From: a virus
DNA length: 50,201 bases
Reading direction: 5' to 3' (one strand)
IMG/VR virus record: IMGVR_UViG_3300037153_000173
Coordinates: 1 to 50,201 of that record
Shown here in pieces: positions 22,173 to 29,975 of this stretch (within the stretch, counting starts at the first letter, position 1; each line of letters starts with the position of its first letter). The notes beneath the pieces were generated by a model. The model saw only the letters and a program-made list of their open reading frames with translations, did no database searches and had not been told where the DNA came from. The position numbers and the translations under genes are program-made.

Positions 22173-23996
22173 TCACTGCTCCTTCTTCTTGGTCATGCGC
22201 TCCCGAATCTTCAGGATCGCGTCGTTGTTGATCTGCTTGCCCTGCGTGACCTCCCAGATGTACTCCTGGATGCTGTCTTCCGTCCGGTAGTACAGGATGT
22301 TCAAGCTCGTGGTCCGGTTCCGCATCCCGCGGTCCTCCAGCTGCTCCTGATCGTCCGGGTTCCACGTCTCATCGAGGATGTGGATGGAGCCGGTCATTCC
22401 CAGGTTGAGCCCGACGCCGCCGGTCTGGGTGGTCATCACGAGTGTGCGAGCCTCGTCCGTCTGCTCCTTGTACCAGTCGAGAACCGCGTTGCGCTTAGCG
22501 CCGGTCACGGAGCCGTCGAGCCGCTTGACCGCGAGCCCGGTCCGGCGCAGAACATCCTCGACCATCTCGACCATCCGCTGAGACTCGCTCGCGACGATGG
22601 CCTTGGCACCCGGCTCCGCGTCCTCCGGCCGGACGCCGTACGTGTCGAGCCGGTCGAGCAGGACCGGGAGCTTGCCCGAATCCGGCGTGGGAGTGACGGT
22701 CCCGTCCGCCGCGACCTCGCAACGGGCGTTGGCCAGCTGCTTGAGCCGGGCGAACTCCGCGAGGACGCCGTCAGCAGCGATCACGCCGCCCTCGACCGCG
22801 ACCTCAGCCGCCCGCTCAAAGCGAGCGTACACCCTCCGCTGGCTCGCGGTCATCGGAGTCGGGACGTTGATCACGACCTTGGGGGGTAGCCCAGGCAGAG
22901 CCGTCGCGCGGTCCCGGCGGATCATATGACCGCGGTGAGCCGCCCAGAACGCCTCCTCACGGCCGGGCATCAGCTTACCGATTCCGGTGCCCGCTCCCGG
23001 GTCAACGGGTCCGGTCCCGTCCGCGTTCATCAACCACCGCTGAGCCCACTTCCACTTGCCAGGGTACTTCTCCGGCTCGATGAAGTGAAGGACACCCCAG
23101 AGGCGAACCGGCTTGCCGCCCATCGGCGTCCCACTCAGCGCGTACTTGCGCTTGGCGTTCCGGCCCAGAGCATCGACGCCGCGAGCGAACAGGGTGTTGC
23201 GATCCGCGCCCAGACCGTACTTGTGGAACTCATCGAGCGTCAGGGACGCCCAGCTGACATCGAACAGGCGAGCCTGCTCGTCATCCTTAGCCCGGTACTC
23301 CCGCCCCTTGTGGTCCCGCGAGAGAACCCGGCCGGAGCCCGCGTCCCGCGCTACCCGGACCATCTCCGGGTTCACGATCAGCCATACGTCCTGCTCGCCC
23401 GCCTCGATCGCTGCGAGAGCATCGGTGACCGCCTGCTTCCGCTCCTTGACGGACTCGCCCCAGAACACCCGGGCGTTGGGAGCGTGAGCCGCCAACTCAT
23501 CAGCCCAGGGGTCCTTGTGAAGGGTGATCGGGGCCACCACCAGATTCGGACCGGTCAGCCCGGACTCCTCGACCGCGAAGATGACCTCCACCGTCTTGCC
23601 GACGCCGGGCTGGTTGGCGTTCAGCACGTTCTTGATCGCCATCATCGCTACGTCCGCCCGCTGGTACGGCCGGAGCCACGCCGCCGCGTCCCCGTTCACC
23701 CTGCTGAGCTTGGCGTCATCAGCGTCCGCGACGACACCTAGCCGCCGCTCCGTCTTGACCTGCTCGCGACCCCAGGCCTTGATCGCGTCCCCAAGCTGGA
23801 GCCCGGGACCGAACGTGTCCCGGAGAGCCCTGGCGGAGTCCAGGTCGAGCGGGACGGTCCAGAACGGTCCGCCGTCCTCCCGCGGGACGAACTTGCGACC
23901 CTGAATCGCCTTGACGCCCTCGACCGCGGCCGGATCGTACTTGAAGTGGACGTTGATCCGGTTGCCCTTCTCGTTGATTTCAGCGAATGCCTTCAT
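22173..23996 (-). CDS. SNF2-family DNA helicase/translocase
   Basis: A 607-aa superfamily 2 ATPase. N-terminal ~100 residues are a HARP/substrate-type domain, then a Q-motif region (RPYQRADVAMM), Walker A NQPGVGKT (128-135), motif Ia (LVVAPITLH), DEFH box (255-258), motif III SGTPM (288-292), and C-terminal motifs V/VI (TQTGGVGLNL, QLEDRGMRN). ATG 23996 has a perfect GGAGG at eight bases; the open frame above it is not used. It probably remodels replication or recombination intermediates. Confidence 0.88.
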   Translation of the reverse strand: MKAFAEINEKGNRINVHFKYDPAAVEGVKAIQGRKFVPREDGGPFWTVPLDLDSARALRDTFGPGLQLGDAIKAWGREQVKTERRLGVVADADDAKLSRVNGDAAAWLRPYQRADVAMMAIKNVLNANQPGVGKTVEVIFAVEESGLTGPNLVVAPITLHKDPWADELAAHAPNARVFWGESVKERKQAVTDALAAIEAGEQDVWLIVNPEMVRVARDAGSGRVLSRDHKGREYRAKDDEQARLFDVSWASLTLDEFHKYGLGADRNTLFARGVDALGRNAKRKYALSGTPMGGKPVRLWGVLHFIEPEKYPGKWKWAQRWLMNADGTGPVDPGAGTGIGKLMPGREEAFWAAHRGHMIRRDRATALPGLPPKVVINVPTPMTASQRRVYARFERAAEVAVEGGVIAADGVLAEFARLKQLANARCEVAADGTVTPTPDSGKLPVLLDRLDTYGVRPEDAEPGAKAIVASESQRMVEMVEDVLRRTGLAVKRLDGSVTGAKRNAVLDWYKEQTDEARTLVMTTQTGGVGLNLGMTGSIHILDETWNPDDQEQLEDRGMRNRTTSLNILYYRTEDSIQEYIWEVTQGKQINNDAILKIRERMTKKKEQ

Positions 23997-23998
23997 GA

Positions 23999-24280
23999 TT
24001 ACGCCTCCACCACCTTCCGAGGACACATCTTCGCACAGTAAATGAAGTGCGCTAGGTCCTGTTCACTCCACGCCGGAATTGCGTATCGCTCGGTCATCTC
24101 GACCAGGGTGGCTGCTCCCTGCTCGTCCAGCAGGGGCTCGCGGGAGAGGAGCCTCACCATCTCGCCCGCCGTTTTGGCGGTCGCCACGACCATCGTCCCA
24201 TCGTAGAAACGCATGTCGCGCTCGTGGAGGAGGGTCAGGGCCTGGTCCTTCAGTTCGGTGGTCTGCTTCGTGGTCATCAT
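23999..24280 (-). CDS. hypothetical protein before SNF2 helicase
   Basis: A 93-aa protein, MMTTKQTTELKDQALTLLHE..., helical with two late Cys (CAKMC). ATG 24280 or 24277 follows AAGGAGA. It is the first gene after the promoter at 24344-24372 and lies only two bases from the helicase start region, so the two are made together. Function unknown. Confidence 0.65.
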   Translation of the reverse strand: MMTTKQTTELKDQALTLLHERDMRFYDGTMVVATAKTAGEMVRLLSREPLLDEQGAATLVEMTERYAIPAWSEQDLAHFIYCAKMCPRKVVEA

Positions 24281-24297
24281 CAGTCTCCTTCTGGTTC

Positions 24298-24612
24298 TCA
24301 AGTCTGGGGTTCGCGCCCAGCCGCGTCCTTCGCACTACGTGCGAGTATACCCGATCCGTGAACAAAGGTTACGCTCCGGCGTCCGACAGCCAGTAGCTCC
24401 CGGACCCGCTCGATGGACGCCACGACCTCGCACTCAAACTGGTCGTCCACAAACGCCCGGACCAGAATCACGCCCTTGCCCCCGGGTGAGTACTGGATGA
24501 GCCGGTGAGGGTGGATGTTGAACTCCCTCACGTTCTCGCCGCGCTGGCGTAGCTCGACGCCAAGAGCTTGCGCATCCCGGTCGAGCCGGGCGATGGTCTC
24601 ATTCAGAGACAC
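24298..24612 (-). CDS. hypothetical protein
   Basis: A 104-aa protein with IARLDRDAQALGVELRQRGEN and a beta-rich centre (RLIQYSPGGKGVILVRAFVD). GTG start 24612, after GGTGG, overlaps the winged-helix gene by 14 bases. Its 3' third overlaps the next promoter, so coding sequence and promoter share the same bases. No family recognised. Confidence 0.6.
   Translation of the reverse strand: MSLNETIARLDRDAQALGVELRQRGENVREFNIHPHRLIQYSPGGKGVILVRAFVDDQFECEVVASIERVRELLAVGRRSVTFVHGSGILARSAKDAAGREPQT
24344..24372 (-). promoter_or_regulatory. early promoter before SNF2 operon
   Basis: The minus strand has GTAACC (24372-24367), exactly 17 bases, then TATACT (24349-24344). The same GCGTAACC-N17-GGGTATACTC arrangement is at 26827-26855. 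A small hairpin, GCACGTAGTGC, begins just past the -10 and would lie at the 5' end of the RNA. Confidence 0.65.
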
Positions 24613-24784
24613 GTCGAACCACCACCCATCCTAGCTCAGATCGCTTGATCCTTCCCTCCTGGCGGAGAGCAGACATCAGTTGCCAGACTGCTCCCGGACT
24701 GAACCCTGTCCGCTCACTCAGCTGGAGCATGGTCACGCCGGGCTCCCGCTCGATGGCGTTGAGTAGCAGTGCCTTGGGGGTCAT
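24599..24784 (-). CDS. winged-helix DNA-binding protein
   Basis: A 61-aa protein, MTPKALLLNAIEREPGVTML... with QLSERTGFSPGAVWQLMSAL as the HTH and a terminal wing (GRIKRSELGWVVV). It is minimal-size for a MarR/winged-helix regulator. ATG overlaps the upstream stop (ATGA). Confidence 0.7.
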   Translation of the reverse strand: MTPKALLLNAIEREPGVTMLQLSERTGFSPGAVWQLMSALRQEGRIKRSELGWVVVRRVSE

Positions 24785-25032
24785 AGCTCCTCCCTGATCT
24801 CGTCTGGAATGGTCGCCGCCTTGAAACAGTACGTACACGGCCGGGTCCGGTACCCGCCGACCGGCCAAGCCTTGTCAACGAGCAGACGCCGCCCGCAGTC
24901 CCGGCGGGGACAGGTGATGATGTACCCGCCCGCTACCCGCTCAGCCGCCCAGAAGGGAAGCACCCACTTGGAGGAGGAGGGGACGCCTCCCACGTCCCCA
25001 CCACCCTTCATCGTTCTCTGTGTCTCTCGCAT
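24781..25032 (-). CDS. zinc-ribbon protein
   Basis: An 83-aa protein whose second half has CPRRDCGRR and a later CTYC, a four-cysteine ribbon. ATG 25032 is preceded by GGTGACGATC; an in-frame GTG lies three codons earlier and an ATG (MKGGG) eight codons later. It follows a hairpin after the DUF2786 gene. Confidence 0.55.
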   Translation of the reverse strand: MRETQRTMKGGGDVGGVPSSSKWVLPFWAAERVAGGYIITCPRRDCGRRLLVDKAWPVGGYRTRPCTYCFKAATIPDEIREEL

Positions 25033-25047
25033 GATCGTCACCGTTAC

Positions 25048-25065
25048 CCTGGGGTCTAGCCCAGG
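25048..25065 (-). terminator. hairpin after DUF2786-like gene
   Basis: A six-base stem CCTGGG/CCCAGG with loop GTCTAG, immediately past the TAG of the 345-aa gene. It is short and without a T-tract, so termination may be partial. Confidence 0.45.
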
Positions 25066-25066
25066 C

Positions 25067-26104
25067 CTATCGGTCTAGCTCCTTCCGCTGGCCGATACGC
25101 TGTCCAGGCGAGTTGTGGATCTGAGCCTCGCGCCCGGCGTCCCGGCCGTGGTTGGCTGCCTCATACGAGAACGCCCGCTTGTCGGTCAGTGACTTGCCCT
25201 TCCGCGCCTTGCCCGTCTGCTCCGGAGCGGGCCACATCTCCTCGTACAGGGTGACCGCGTTCTGGTAGATGTCGCGGAGGACGATGGCGGTGGAGCCGGT
25301 GTCCCCGCTCCCCTCGTCCTGGCGCATCGCCCGGAGCCGCCGATCAATCTCATCCACGAACCCCTCCGCGTAGCTCCGCTGGTACACCGCGGGCGCAACG
25401 TAGTTCCGCGGGAGCCCGTTGGCCTTCACGTACGCCCGGTTCAGGTTCGCCAGGTTGTTCTTGACGCCGGTCCAGTACTCCTCCGGGAGCTTGTCGAACG
25501 GCGTGTCGAGCGTAATGGCTTCCGCTTCGCCAGTGGCGTAGTTCCAGATCATGGTTCCGCCCAGCCGTCCGCGGAGCAGCTTGACCTGACCTGCATCCCA
25601 CATCCGGCGGGTGATCTCCTTCCAGCCCATCCCGGCCATCCGCATCGTGTACACGTTCTTCCCGGGCTCCGCCTGCTCGTCAAGCTCCGGCGTCAGCCGC
25701 TTGCTCATCTGGAGCATCAAGCTCGTGAACAGCATGTCGAACCAGTCGAGGTCGGAGGAGAGCCCGATCACGGGCATCCGCCGGTAGTTCCCGTCAGAGC
25801 CGTGGCCGCGGAGAGCGACCTTGCAGCGGCAGTGACGAGCTACGTCATTGAACATCCACCAGAGCTTGCTCCCCTGGGAGTGTGCGTACCACCACTCAAA
25901 GTTGAAGTACCGGACCTCCGGCTTGGGCCGCTCCGTCGAGCCCTTCTGGGCCGCTTCCACCTGCCACTGCTCGATCGCGTACGCCGCCATCAACTGATCC
26001 GCCTTGGCGCGGAACGAATCCGCCTCGCCCTCAAACTCCGTGGAGTCCGCCTTGGCGATCAACGCGCGGACCTTCTCCAGCATCTGCTCAGTCTTGGTGC
26101 TCAC
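25067..26104 (-). CDS. DUF2786-domain protein
   Basis: A 345-aa protein. The N-terminal KVRALIAKADSTEFEGEADSF and RAKADQLMAAYAI segment is the DUF2786 pattern, seen in phage and actinobacterial proteins. The rest (SDLDWFDMLFTSLMLQM, AYVKANGLPRNYV, a basic C-terminus) is typical of its longer members. GTG 26104 follows GGAGATTCAG; the open frame extends further up but overlaps the upstream gene. Function unknown. Confidence 0.7.
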   Translation of the reverse strand: MSTKTEQMLEKVRALIAKADSTEFEGEADSFRAKADQLMAAYAIEQWQVEAAQKGSTERPKPEVRYFNFEWWYAHSQGSKLWWMFNDVARHCRCKVALRGHGSDGNYRRMPVIGLSSDLDWFDMLFTSLMLQMSKRLTPELDEQAEPGKNVYTMRMAGMGWKEITRRMWDAGQVKLLRGRLGGTMIWNYATGEAEAITLDTPFDKLPEEYWTGVKNNLANLNRAYVKANGLPRNYVAPAVYQRSYAEGFVDEIDRRLRAMRQDEGSGDTGSTAIVLRDIYQNAVTLYEEMWPAPEQTGKARKGKSLTDKRAFSYEAANHGRDAGREAQIHNSPGQRIGQRKELDR

Positions 26105-26135
26105 GGTTCTGAATCTCCGTTCAGTCGGTAGTTGA

Positions 26136-26765
26136 TTAGTGGAAACGCCGGGCGCAGACGGGACCGATCCCGCGAGCCCTGCTTTCATCGTTCGTCAGGC
26201 CGCGGCCACAGATACCACACCGGCCATACTCGTGGCCGAACAGCGTCATCGCCGCCTCCGGGTCCGCCGCGATCTTGTCCAGCACCTTCAGCTGGAGCGG
26301 GAACCCGATCTTGTACTTGTCGTCGGAGACGTACATCCGGATGTTCCAGCCGCCGCGGTCCCCGATCCACAGCTGGAAGAACGTCGTGTCATTGGTGAAA
26401 TCGTCGCCCGGCGTCTCGACGCCGTACGAGCCCGCGTACACCTCACGGCCGTCCGCGAGCAGGAGGACGCCGGTGCGCTTGCGCCCCTTGTCCGTCTCCT
26501 CCTCCCGATACTCGACCCGCGGCCGGTCAATCGAGCCGGAGCCCGCCTTGCGGGGAAGGCTCTTGAGGAAGTCGATGACCTCGCTCGCCTTGCCGATGGT
26601 GAACTCGCCGCGGTCCATCAGTTCCGCGATCCGGGCGTCAAACGCCTCCCGGCGGGCGGGCGTCATTTCCTTCTGCTCCAGGAGGCTGGTGATGTAGCCC
26701 AGCTGGGGGTCGGTAGCTCCGCCGTGGTCGGTGAATTCGGCGGGGACTGCGCTTCGCTTGCTCAT
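26136..26765 (-). CDS. DUF6011-like protein with C-terminal zinc knuckle
   Basis: A 209-aa protein. The C-terminus RCGICGRGLTNDESRARGIGPVC is the small Cys-containing module (CxxCgr.L.d..S...GiGp.C) of DUF6011-type proteins. The middle has beta-rich VYAGSYGVETPGDD and WIGDRGGWNIRMYV. ATG 26765 has AAGGAGA. It is the first gene after the promoter at 26827-26855. Role unknown, probably nucleic-acid binding. Confidence 0.7.
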   Translation of the reverse strand: MSKRSAVPAEFTDHGGATDPQLGYITSLLEQKEMTPARREAFDARIAELMDRGEFTIGKASEVIDFLKSLPRKAGSGSIDRPRVEYREEETDKGRKRTGVLLLADGREVYAGSYGVETPGDDFTNDTTFFQLWIGDRGGWNIRMYVSDDKYKIGFPLQLKVLDKIAADPEAAMTLFGHEYGRCGICGRGLTNDESRARGIGPVCARRFH

Positions 26766-26784
26766 GTGAATCTCCTTCTGGTAT

Positions 26785-26808
26785 TCCCGGGTTCCGGCCG
26801 GGTCCGGT
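26785..26808 (-). repeat. 24-bp leader repeat, copy 1
   Basis: The 24 bases are identical to 29163-29186. Both copies lie between an early promoter and the ribosome site of the first gene, so they are transcribed as 5' leader. The sequence is almost pure G/C and contains CCGGCCGG, so it could fold or bind a protein. Confidence 0.7.
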
Positions 26809-26826
26809 TACTTCCAACTCCGTTGG

Positions 26827-26855
26827 AGTATACCCGACGGCTCACGCGAGGTTAC
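26827..26855 (-). promoter_or_regulatory. early promoter before DUF6011-like gene
   Basis: Minus strand GTAACC (26855-26850), 17 bases, TATACT (26832-26827), followed by a CCAACGGAGTTGG hairpin at the expected RNA start. The same architecture occurs at 24344-24372. Confidence 0.65.
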
Positions 26856-26868
26856 GCCGCCGGGTATC

Positions 26869-27120
26869 TCACAGGGCGATCAAGTCATCGACCGAACAGG
26901 TGCGGATGCCGCCGTGTCGAGCGATGAACTGGACCAACGTATGCTTGCGGGACCCCTGACCGTCCGCGGTGGGACCGGCGGGAAGCCATTTCACGAGCTT
27001 GACAACCAAGTGGTCCTGCTCGATGGTGGTGGCTCCGTCTCCGCCGTCCCGCCGCGGGAGGCGAGTGATCTGGTGTACTCGCCTCCCGGTCAGGAGTTCC
27101 GCCCGCTGTTCAAACGTCAG
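26869..27120 (-). CDS. hypothetical protein, possible CTG start
   Basis: An 83-aa protein (LTFEQRAELLTGRRV... DHLVVKLVKWLP ... CSVDDLIAL) with coherent amphipathic structure. There is no ATG, GTG or TTG near its 5' end; the only start that gives the usual four-base overlap with the upstream stop is CTG at 27120 (CTGA). If that is wrong, it is either read by frameshift from the upstream gene or begins within it. No family recognised. Confidence 0.5.
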   Translation of the reverse strand: MTFEQRAELLTGRRVHQITRLPRRDGGDGATTIEQDHLVVKLVKWLPAGPTADGQGSRKHTLVQFIARHGGIRTCSVDDLIAL

Positions 27121-28013
27121 CCCTTCTGCGAAGGGTTTGCCTTGGCACCACGCTTGACGGTGGTCTTGGCACCCTTCTTCGCGGTGGTCTTGGGCTGTGC
27201 GCCCTCCTCCTTGTCCGCCGCGTCCTCCTTGGCGACTGCCTTCCGTCCGCCGGTACCGGCCGGAGCGGAGTCCCCCACCACTTCCCGTAGCTCGCTCTCC
27301 GGCTTGCCCGTCATCAGGGCGAGCATGTACCACGCCGTACCCTCGTTGCGCTCCTTGACGAGCCGGTTCTTGAGCTTGGCGCCGGTGAGTCCGCTGATGT
27401 CCTCGTATTCAAGCTCCTCGCCCTTGGAGTTGAATCCGGCTCGCGCCAGCGCCTCGCGGAGAGGCACGTCACTGCTGACGCTGTACTTCTGCTTGAGGCT
27501 CTGCATCGTCTCGCCTGCCTGACGAGCCTCCCTGATCTCGTTGACAAGCCCGTCCCAGTCCTCCGCGGTCCGGCGTCCGTTGGTCGCCGCCGCCTTGGTG
27601 GTTGTCTTGCTCTTGGTGCTGCTCTTGGTGCTGCCCTTGCTGCGTGTGACCTTGGCCATGGTGGCCTCCTTCTTGTTGGTGTTGTTCGTGTGTCCCTGCT
27701 CGCGGAGCAGACGGGCGTACAGCCTCGCCTTCTCCGCCGTGTTGGTGCTTGAACGGGTTCCCGCGTAGTTGGGACCTCCGTTCAATCCACCGCCCTCGCT
27801 GAGCCCGATGGTGATAGCATCGAGCCACTCAGCCAGGTCCTCCAGCGCCGGAGCAGTCAGATAGACCGTCCCGCCGCCGGAGCCGACCCGGTGTAGCTCG
27901 CCCGCGAGGAGCGGGCTGTACCCGGAGTCGGTGTTGGGGTTGCTGATATCGCTCCCGCTCGCCTCAACCGCGATGAAGCGGGTGATCTTGAAAGGCTTGG
28001 TCGGCTCGATCAT
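27117..28013 (-). CDS. Lys/Ser-rich protein with internal start
   Basis: A 298-aa frame. Residues 1-~118 form a globular domain (FKITRFIAVEASGSDIS, YLTAPALEDLAEWLDAI). From ~119 comes a Lys/Ser/Thr-rich tail with MAKVTRSKGSTKSSTKSKTT, then a helical domain and a second Lys/Ala tail. A strong ribosome site (AAGGAGG, 5 bases before ATG 27659) lies inside, so a 180-aa shorter form is probably also made. The basic, histone-like tails suggest DNA binding. ATG 28013 overlaps the upstream stop (ATGA). Confidence 0.65.
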   Translation of the reverse strand: MIEPTKPFKITRFIAVEASGSDISNPNTDSGYSPLLAGELHRVGSGGGTVYLTAPALEDLAEWLDAITIGLSEGGGLNGGPNYAGTRSSTNTAEKARLYARLLREQGHTNNTNKKEATMAKVTRSKGSTKSSTKSKTTTKAAATNGRRTAEDWDGLVNEIREARQAGETMQSLKQKYSVSSDVPLREALARAGFNSKGEELEYEDISGLTGAKLKNRLVKERNEGTAWYMLALMTGKPESELREVVGDSAPAGTGGRKAVAKEDAADKEEGAQPKTTAKKGAKTTVKRGAKANPSQKG

Positions 28014-28246
28014 CGGTCCTCCCAGCTCAAGCCGTGAGGGTTGATGATCTGCTCCGCGGAGCACATGAAGCAGAAACGGAGCCCGTTGTCATGCTCTCCG
28101 TCCGGACCCGTAGCGTGCGGCTGCCCTCTGCGAGCCCGGCCACACCCGTCACACCGGTATGTGACCGTCGAGTGATGGCCGCGATGATCCTGGTCTAGGG
28201 TACAGGTCCCGCCGCCGCGGACCGGAGACTGGCAGAGATTGCTCAT
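28010..28246 (-). CDS. zinc-ribbon protein
   Basis: A 78-aa protein with CQSPVRGGGTC, then CDGCGRARRG and a late CFMC: enough cysteines for two zinc sites. The first part resembles the short C-x-x-P...GGxC knuckles of phage early proteins. ATGA overlaps at both ends. Function unknown. Confidence 0.65.
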   Translation of the reverse strand: MSNLCQSPVRGGGTCTLDQDHRGHHSTVTYRCDGCGRARRGQPHATGPDGEHDNGLRFCFMCSAEQIINPHGLSWEDR

Positions 28247-28599
28247 CGCTGTAGCTCCATCCGGATGGCTTCCGCCGCCGCTAGCTCGCGGGTGGGATAG
28301 GGGTCATCCTCCCCAACCCAATCCCCGGTCCAGGTGTCGACCACAAACCAGCGGTCCTCCCCGAACTCGTCCCTGGTGTGCTCCATCCCGTAACGCGGGT
28401 CCGGCTGCTCGTCAGGCTCCGGCTCGTACACCTCAGGGTCGCCCCAGCCCTCAAAGCGGTCCAGGTCCCCGTGAGTGGCGTCGTCTGCTCGCTCCTGCTC
28501 CGGGCTGTAGTAGTGGTCGGAGTTCGGGCAGATGTGGTAGCATCCACTACCCATCGGCGTCATCCCGCAGCTAGGGCACGTTTGCTCGGTGTTCATCAT
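28243..28599 (-). CDS. zinc-ribbon protein with acidic middle
   Basis: A 118-aa protein with CPSCGMTPMGSGCYHIC (residues ~8-24, ribbon-like) then a very acidic middle (EPEPDEQPD) and a C-terminal FVVDTWTGDWVGE segment. ATG 28599/28596 follows AGGAG. Likely a small regulatory protein of the early operon. Confidence 0.65.
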   Translation of the reverse strand: MMNTEQTCPSCGMTPMGSGCYHICPNSDHYYSPEQERADDATHGDLDRFEGWGDPEVYEPEPDEQPDPRYGMEHTRDEFGEDRWFVVDTWTGDWVGEDDPYPTRELAAAEAIRMELQR

Positions 28600-28623
28600 C
28601 GTTCTCCTGTCCCCAAGGGGCGG

Positions 28624-29136
28624 CTACGCCGCCGCCCGCTTGGTCGAGGACTTCCGGGACCGCTTGGCCGACTCGCGCTGCGCCTCGCGGTGGCGAAGCG
28701 TCTTGGCGAGATACGCCGTGGCCTTGATTCCGAGAGCCGCGCCGATGGCCTTGAAGGTCGAGCCGTCCGCCTTCATCTGCTCCGCCTTGGTCAGCTGCTC
28801 CTCCGTGTAGCGGGGACCCGTCGCGCCGGTCCCGCCGGTCCGCCCGGGAGTGACCGTCTCGCCCTTGGGGAACGCCTTGTCGAAGTCCTTGATGGCGTCC
28901 GTGCGCTTCTCCCCGTTCTGGACATCGTAGTAGCTCTGCCAGATCAGGGTCGGCTCACCGTTGACGTGGTCGCCCACGATCAGGCCGCGGCGCTCAAGGC
29001 GGCGGAGGAGGCTCGTGGCCGTCTTGACGTCCTGCTTGATCCCCTTCGCGACATCGGCCGCGTCCACGGCCCAGTTGTCAACAACGTACAGGTAGGACTT
29101 GCGGAGGGCGGGGCGGAGGTTAGTGGTGGTGCTCAT
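28624..29136 (-). CDS. DNA-binding protein, first early gene
   Basis: A 170-aa protein with a winged-helix-like N-terminus (AADVAKGIKQDVKTATSLLR, then a GLIVGDHVNGE wing) and a second HTH-like segment (KADGSTFKAIGAALGIKATAY) followed by a basic tail. ATG 29136 follows AAAGGA. It is the first gene after the promoter at 29199-29227, so it is a good candidate for an early regulator of host or phage transcription. Confidence 0.65.
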   Translation of the reverse strand: MSTTTNLRPALRKSYLYVVDNWAVDAADVAKGIKQDVKTATSLLRRLERRGLIVGDHVNGEPTLIWQSYYDVQNGEKRTDAIKDFDKAFPKGETVTPGRTGGTGATGPRYTEEQLTKAEQMKADGSTFKAIGAALGIKATAYLAKTLRHREAQRESAKRSRKSSTKRAAA

Positions 29137-29162
29137 CAGAGTGTTTCCTTTCAGTTCTGCTC

Positions 29163-29186
29163 TCCCGGGTTCCGGCCGGGTCCGGT
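29163..29186 (-). repeat. 24-bp leader repeat, copy 2
   Basis: Identical to 26785-26808. It lies between the -10 at 29199 and the ribosome site of the first early gene. See that entry for interpretation. Confidence 0.7.
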
Positions 29187-29198
29187 CCAACGCCGGGA

Positions 29199-29227
29199 AC
29201 TATAGCGGCCAGTCAAGCGCCGCACAA
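29199..29227 (-). promoter_or_regulatory. leading early promoter
   Basis: Minus strand TTGTGC (29227-29222), 17-base spacer, TATAGT (29204-29199): the best sigma70-like promoter I found. It precedes the first early gene, just downstream of the last tail gene. Confidence 0.7.
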
Positions 29228-29300
29228 CCCGGTCCTGCTTCGCCAGTTATCGGCGGAGGTCAGGTCGAGCTTTAGCCCGGTCCCCTCGCCCCGCCGCCGC

Positions 29301-29312
29301 CCGCGTACGCGG
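29301..29312 (-). terminator. palindrome after last tail gene
   Basis: The 12-base perfect palindrome CCGCGTACGCGG lies in a GC-rich stretch just past the gpI stop, before the early promoter. It may help end the late transcript. The rest of the 182-base gap 29137-29318 holds the promoter and leader repeat. Confidence 0.35.
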
Positions 29313-29318
29313 ACGGGA

Positions 29319-29948
29319 TCAGCCGGGCGTGTTCTCGCGAAGGTCCGCGTACGTGCTGTACGCCGCCGACTGAGCCGCGTACGTCCCGCCCTGATCCGTC
29401 ATGGCCTGGTAGTCCCAACCATCAGCGGTCCGGTAGGTCAGGACGAGTCCGCCTGGCTTGGCGGCCGTCGCCGCCGCGAGCGTGAGCGCCGGGTCCGGTG
29501 TCTCCGCGGCTAGCGTCACGACCTCCAGCCGGTACGCGGAGCCCTCTCGCTCACGGAAGTACACGGTGGCCGGAGTCGGAGGGTGAGCAGATACGAGTGT
29601 GGATCGGATCGCTGACATCATCGCCGCGACCGTCCCCGCTTTGTGACCTGCCGAGTTGACGATGAGCTCACGTGCATCCGCGTCCGACATCCCCGCCGGG
29701 ATGCGAACTCCGACCGCTTGAGCCAGCCAAGGCAGTGCCCACGATGGGCACACGTTGACGTCAAACAGGGGACCCCAAGGTGGGTACGGCTCCGGCGGGT
29801 CGATGAGTTCAGCGACCTGTTCGTACGGCCGGGCGAGTGCCTCGCAGAGGATGCCGTGAACCCAGCCGTACTGCTCGTCATCGGGCTGGAGCGGCTGCGT
29901 GCGCTCCTGGAGCCGGAGAGCCCATCGAGACAACACCGGTTCAGCCAC
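29319..29948 (-). CDS. baseplate protein gpI-like (P2 I family)
   Basis: A 209-aa tail protein with WALPWLAQAVGVRIPAGMSD near residues 68-88 and a long middle containing AGHKAGTVAAMMSAI, the pattern of P2 gpI-type baseplate proteins that link wedge to fibres. GTG 29948 follows a GGAGG. It is separated from the gpJ gene by the inverted element B, unusual because J and I normally abut. Confidence 0.75.
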   Translation of the reverse strand: MAEPVLSRWALRLQERTQPLQPDDEQYGWVHGILCEALARPYEQVAELIDPPEPYPPWGPLFDVNVCPSWALPWLAQAVGVRIPAGMSDADARELIVNSAGHKAGTVAAMMSAIRSTLVSAHPPTPATVYFREREGSAYRLEVVTLAAETPDPALTLAAATAAKPGGLVLTYRTADGWDYQAMTDQGGTYAAQSAAYSTYADLRENTPG

Positions 29949-29975
29949 GATCCGCCTCCAGTTCGCAAAATAGGT

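Noticed and set aside
22152-23741. Plus-strand frames of 245 and 271 aa opposite the SNF2 helicase
   Set aside because: Antisense shadows; the helicase motifs lie on the minus strand.
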